In this document: piece by piece, positions 63,901-64,000 of the stretch
Numbering within the stretch: the first letter of the stretch is position 1
Layout of the letters: every line of letters starts with the position of its first letter
Notes under the pieces: model-generated
Told to the model about the DNA's origin: nothing
What the model saw: only the letters and a program-made list of their open reading frames with translations
Database searches by the model: none
Origin: Kribbella caucasensis
GTDB lineage: Bacteria; Actinomycetota; Actinomycetes; Propionibacteriales; Kribbellaceae
Assembly: GCF_004361855.1 (NCBI RefSeq)
Contig: NZ_SNWQ01000001.1
Span: forward strand, 186,001-250,000
Direction of reading: 5' to 3'
Length of the DNA: 64,000 nucleotides
Program-made: the position numbers and the translations under genes

Positions 63901-64000
63901 TAAGATCAGCGGCTCCTGGACCTTCAGGTCCAGCCAGGTCGGTACGGACAAGTGGACGTACCTGCCGCTGTCGTCCTTCTCCTTCACACCACAGGTCGAC
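60971..64000 (+). CDS. Secreted subtilisin-like (S8) protease, 3' end outside window
   Basis: The frame is open from ATG 60971 (GGAAGGGAG upstream) to the right edge, 1010 visible residues. A signal peptide ends near PAAADPS (~residue 31). A propeptide-like region runs to ~200. The S8 triad is Asp229 (VLDTGID), His261 (GHGTHVAS) and Ser432 (GTSMATPHVAG). After ~475 come beta-sandwich domains with Asn/Thr-rich stretches (TVTYRNEGTDPVTL) and a later large domain (from ~620) with WGVGLDLDVF and many Tyr/Trp residues. Actinobacterial S8 enzymes of this size are extracellular. The divergent LysR probably regulates it. Confidence 0.9.
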   Translation, partial: MSRLSRRRRLTGLLLTSALLAGGLGAPAAADPSPRPWTVGETEAPTGSWVTLLTGDRVFVDGDRISLDPAPGREQMGFSQYQRDGHQYVVPNDALRLVSSNQVDQRLFDVTGLVLSGYDDAHVTELPTIVSYDPSAAPKVRSADGARITRTLPAIGAAAVKVGKAKARDFWTDLTTGGTTKRSTAPGIARIWLDGKREVSLDQSVPQIGAPTAWAAGYDGTGVTVAVLDTGIDDTHPDLAGKIVEEQNFSDAADAEDQVGHGTHVASTIVGSGSASGGKYRGVAPGANLLSAKVCSTRNCAESAILAGMEWAAPRAKVINMSLGGDDYPGIDVLEEAVNRLTAQTGALFVIAAGNNGRTGGVSSPATADAALAVGAVDKQENLADFSNRGPRVDGAIKPDITAPGVGIVAALAKGSDYPVYSPGYTQLNGTSMATPHVAGAAALLEQQHPAWSASDLKAALMASAKPNTSLTAFQQGSGRVDAGRAVQQSVLPSVSSLALGTQAWPAEDDVPVTKTVTYRNEGTDPVTLELSTTATGPDGTTGPAGLFTVSPAQLVVPAGGTADAVLTADTKVPSATGTFTGALQASNAAGVSVRVPLTIAKGHETRTVTFKVTDRAGAPATDYAIWGVGLDLDVFHFPYNASGTVTAKLRPGRYHIQSSVVSPDGSSTLLVQPTLTVGHDDNGVLELDARKGTPVSVIVPRASARTRLAAVGLNRVLPRGYAINARITGPDFSKLYTADLGDEVTAEEGTLVSDVTSRWGEPTPDGTFFNSPYEYDIVNFVRGRFLTNYKHVVRPSELATVVNRNHGATPDKQRGFMHNWGFPPEGGSAISSAIQYDVPSTRTIYYSANGVVWNHRWDIVGGRQSQLWYDGSTWRPGMRYVVDWQRGPAGPKFNPRTYVARVGNTILFNVPPFGDDSGHTGYSLLDNGRVGFYQDGVRLAEIPTYFYDASGPVPAADTPYRLEYEVDRTTGFNASTKISGSWTFRSSQVGTDKWTYLPLSSFSFTPQVD

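Overview
The window is high-GC DNA with short gene gaps, many ATGA/GTGA stop-start overlaps, frequent GTG starts, leaderless-looking promoters, and MsiK-type sugar ABC operons without an ATPase gene. These traits point to an actinobacterial chromosome; the purine gene set and catabolic gene mix look like Kribbella or a close Propionibacteriales relative. That is inference, because no rRNA or other taxonomic marker lies in the window. I see no tRNA, rRNA, CRISPR array, prophage or full insertion sequence.

Layout. (1) 1-10.6 kb: sugar-acid and ketose catabolism. A UxaA-like dehydratase cut by the left edge faces a FadR-type regulator across a near-perfect palindrome. Then come a Gfo/Idh/MocA oxidoreductase and a four-gene operon plus dehydrogenase (FGGY kinase, histidine phosphatase, DeoR regulator, second FGGY kinase, D-2-hydroxyacid dehydrogenase). 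(2) 10.6-21.7 kb: small proteins, a secreted GH43 enzyme, and a minus-strand operon of lipoprotein, two permeases, a giant GH106-like hydrolase and an SMP-30 lactonase, probably for plant-polysaccharide glycosides. (3) 22-25.7 kb: two paralogous membrane-anchored proteins beside a divergent Ser/Thr kinase and ECF sigma factor pair. (4) 25.8-29.8 kb: PEP-dependent dihydroxyacetone kinase dhaKLM, with DhaM fused to HPr and a complete enzyme I. (5) 29.8-32.1 kb: cupin, frameshifted GNAT, YnfA-like and DUF1707 genes. (6) 32.2-39.0 kb: purS-purQ-membrane protein-small acidic protein-zeta toxin-purL, every junction overlapping. (7) 39.1-45.5 kb: PadR-ABC exporter operon, a DedA-like protein, purC with an FAD monooxygenase, and TetR. 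(8) 45.7-50.3 kb: YkcB/YkcC-like glycosyltransferases with a Gly/Gln-rich membrane protein. (9) 50.3-56.8 kb: purB, purD, a flavoprotein and an FKBP. (10) 56.8-64 kb: a YjdF-like membrane protein, cstA with a YbdD-like partner, LysR, and a secreted S8 protease cut by the right edge.

The most unusual signals are: two gene junctions where the Shine-Dalgarno plus start codon unit has been tandemly multiplied into chains of tiny overlapping cistrons (6063-6227 and 30458-30529); a zeta-type toxin pair translationally embedded in the purine operon; two 87-bp nested-hairpin repeats between convergent genes 39 kb apart; and a 169-bp MITE-like palindrome with a 25-bp derivative that supplies a stop codon to an ABC permease gene.
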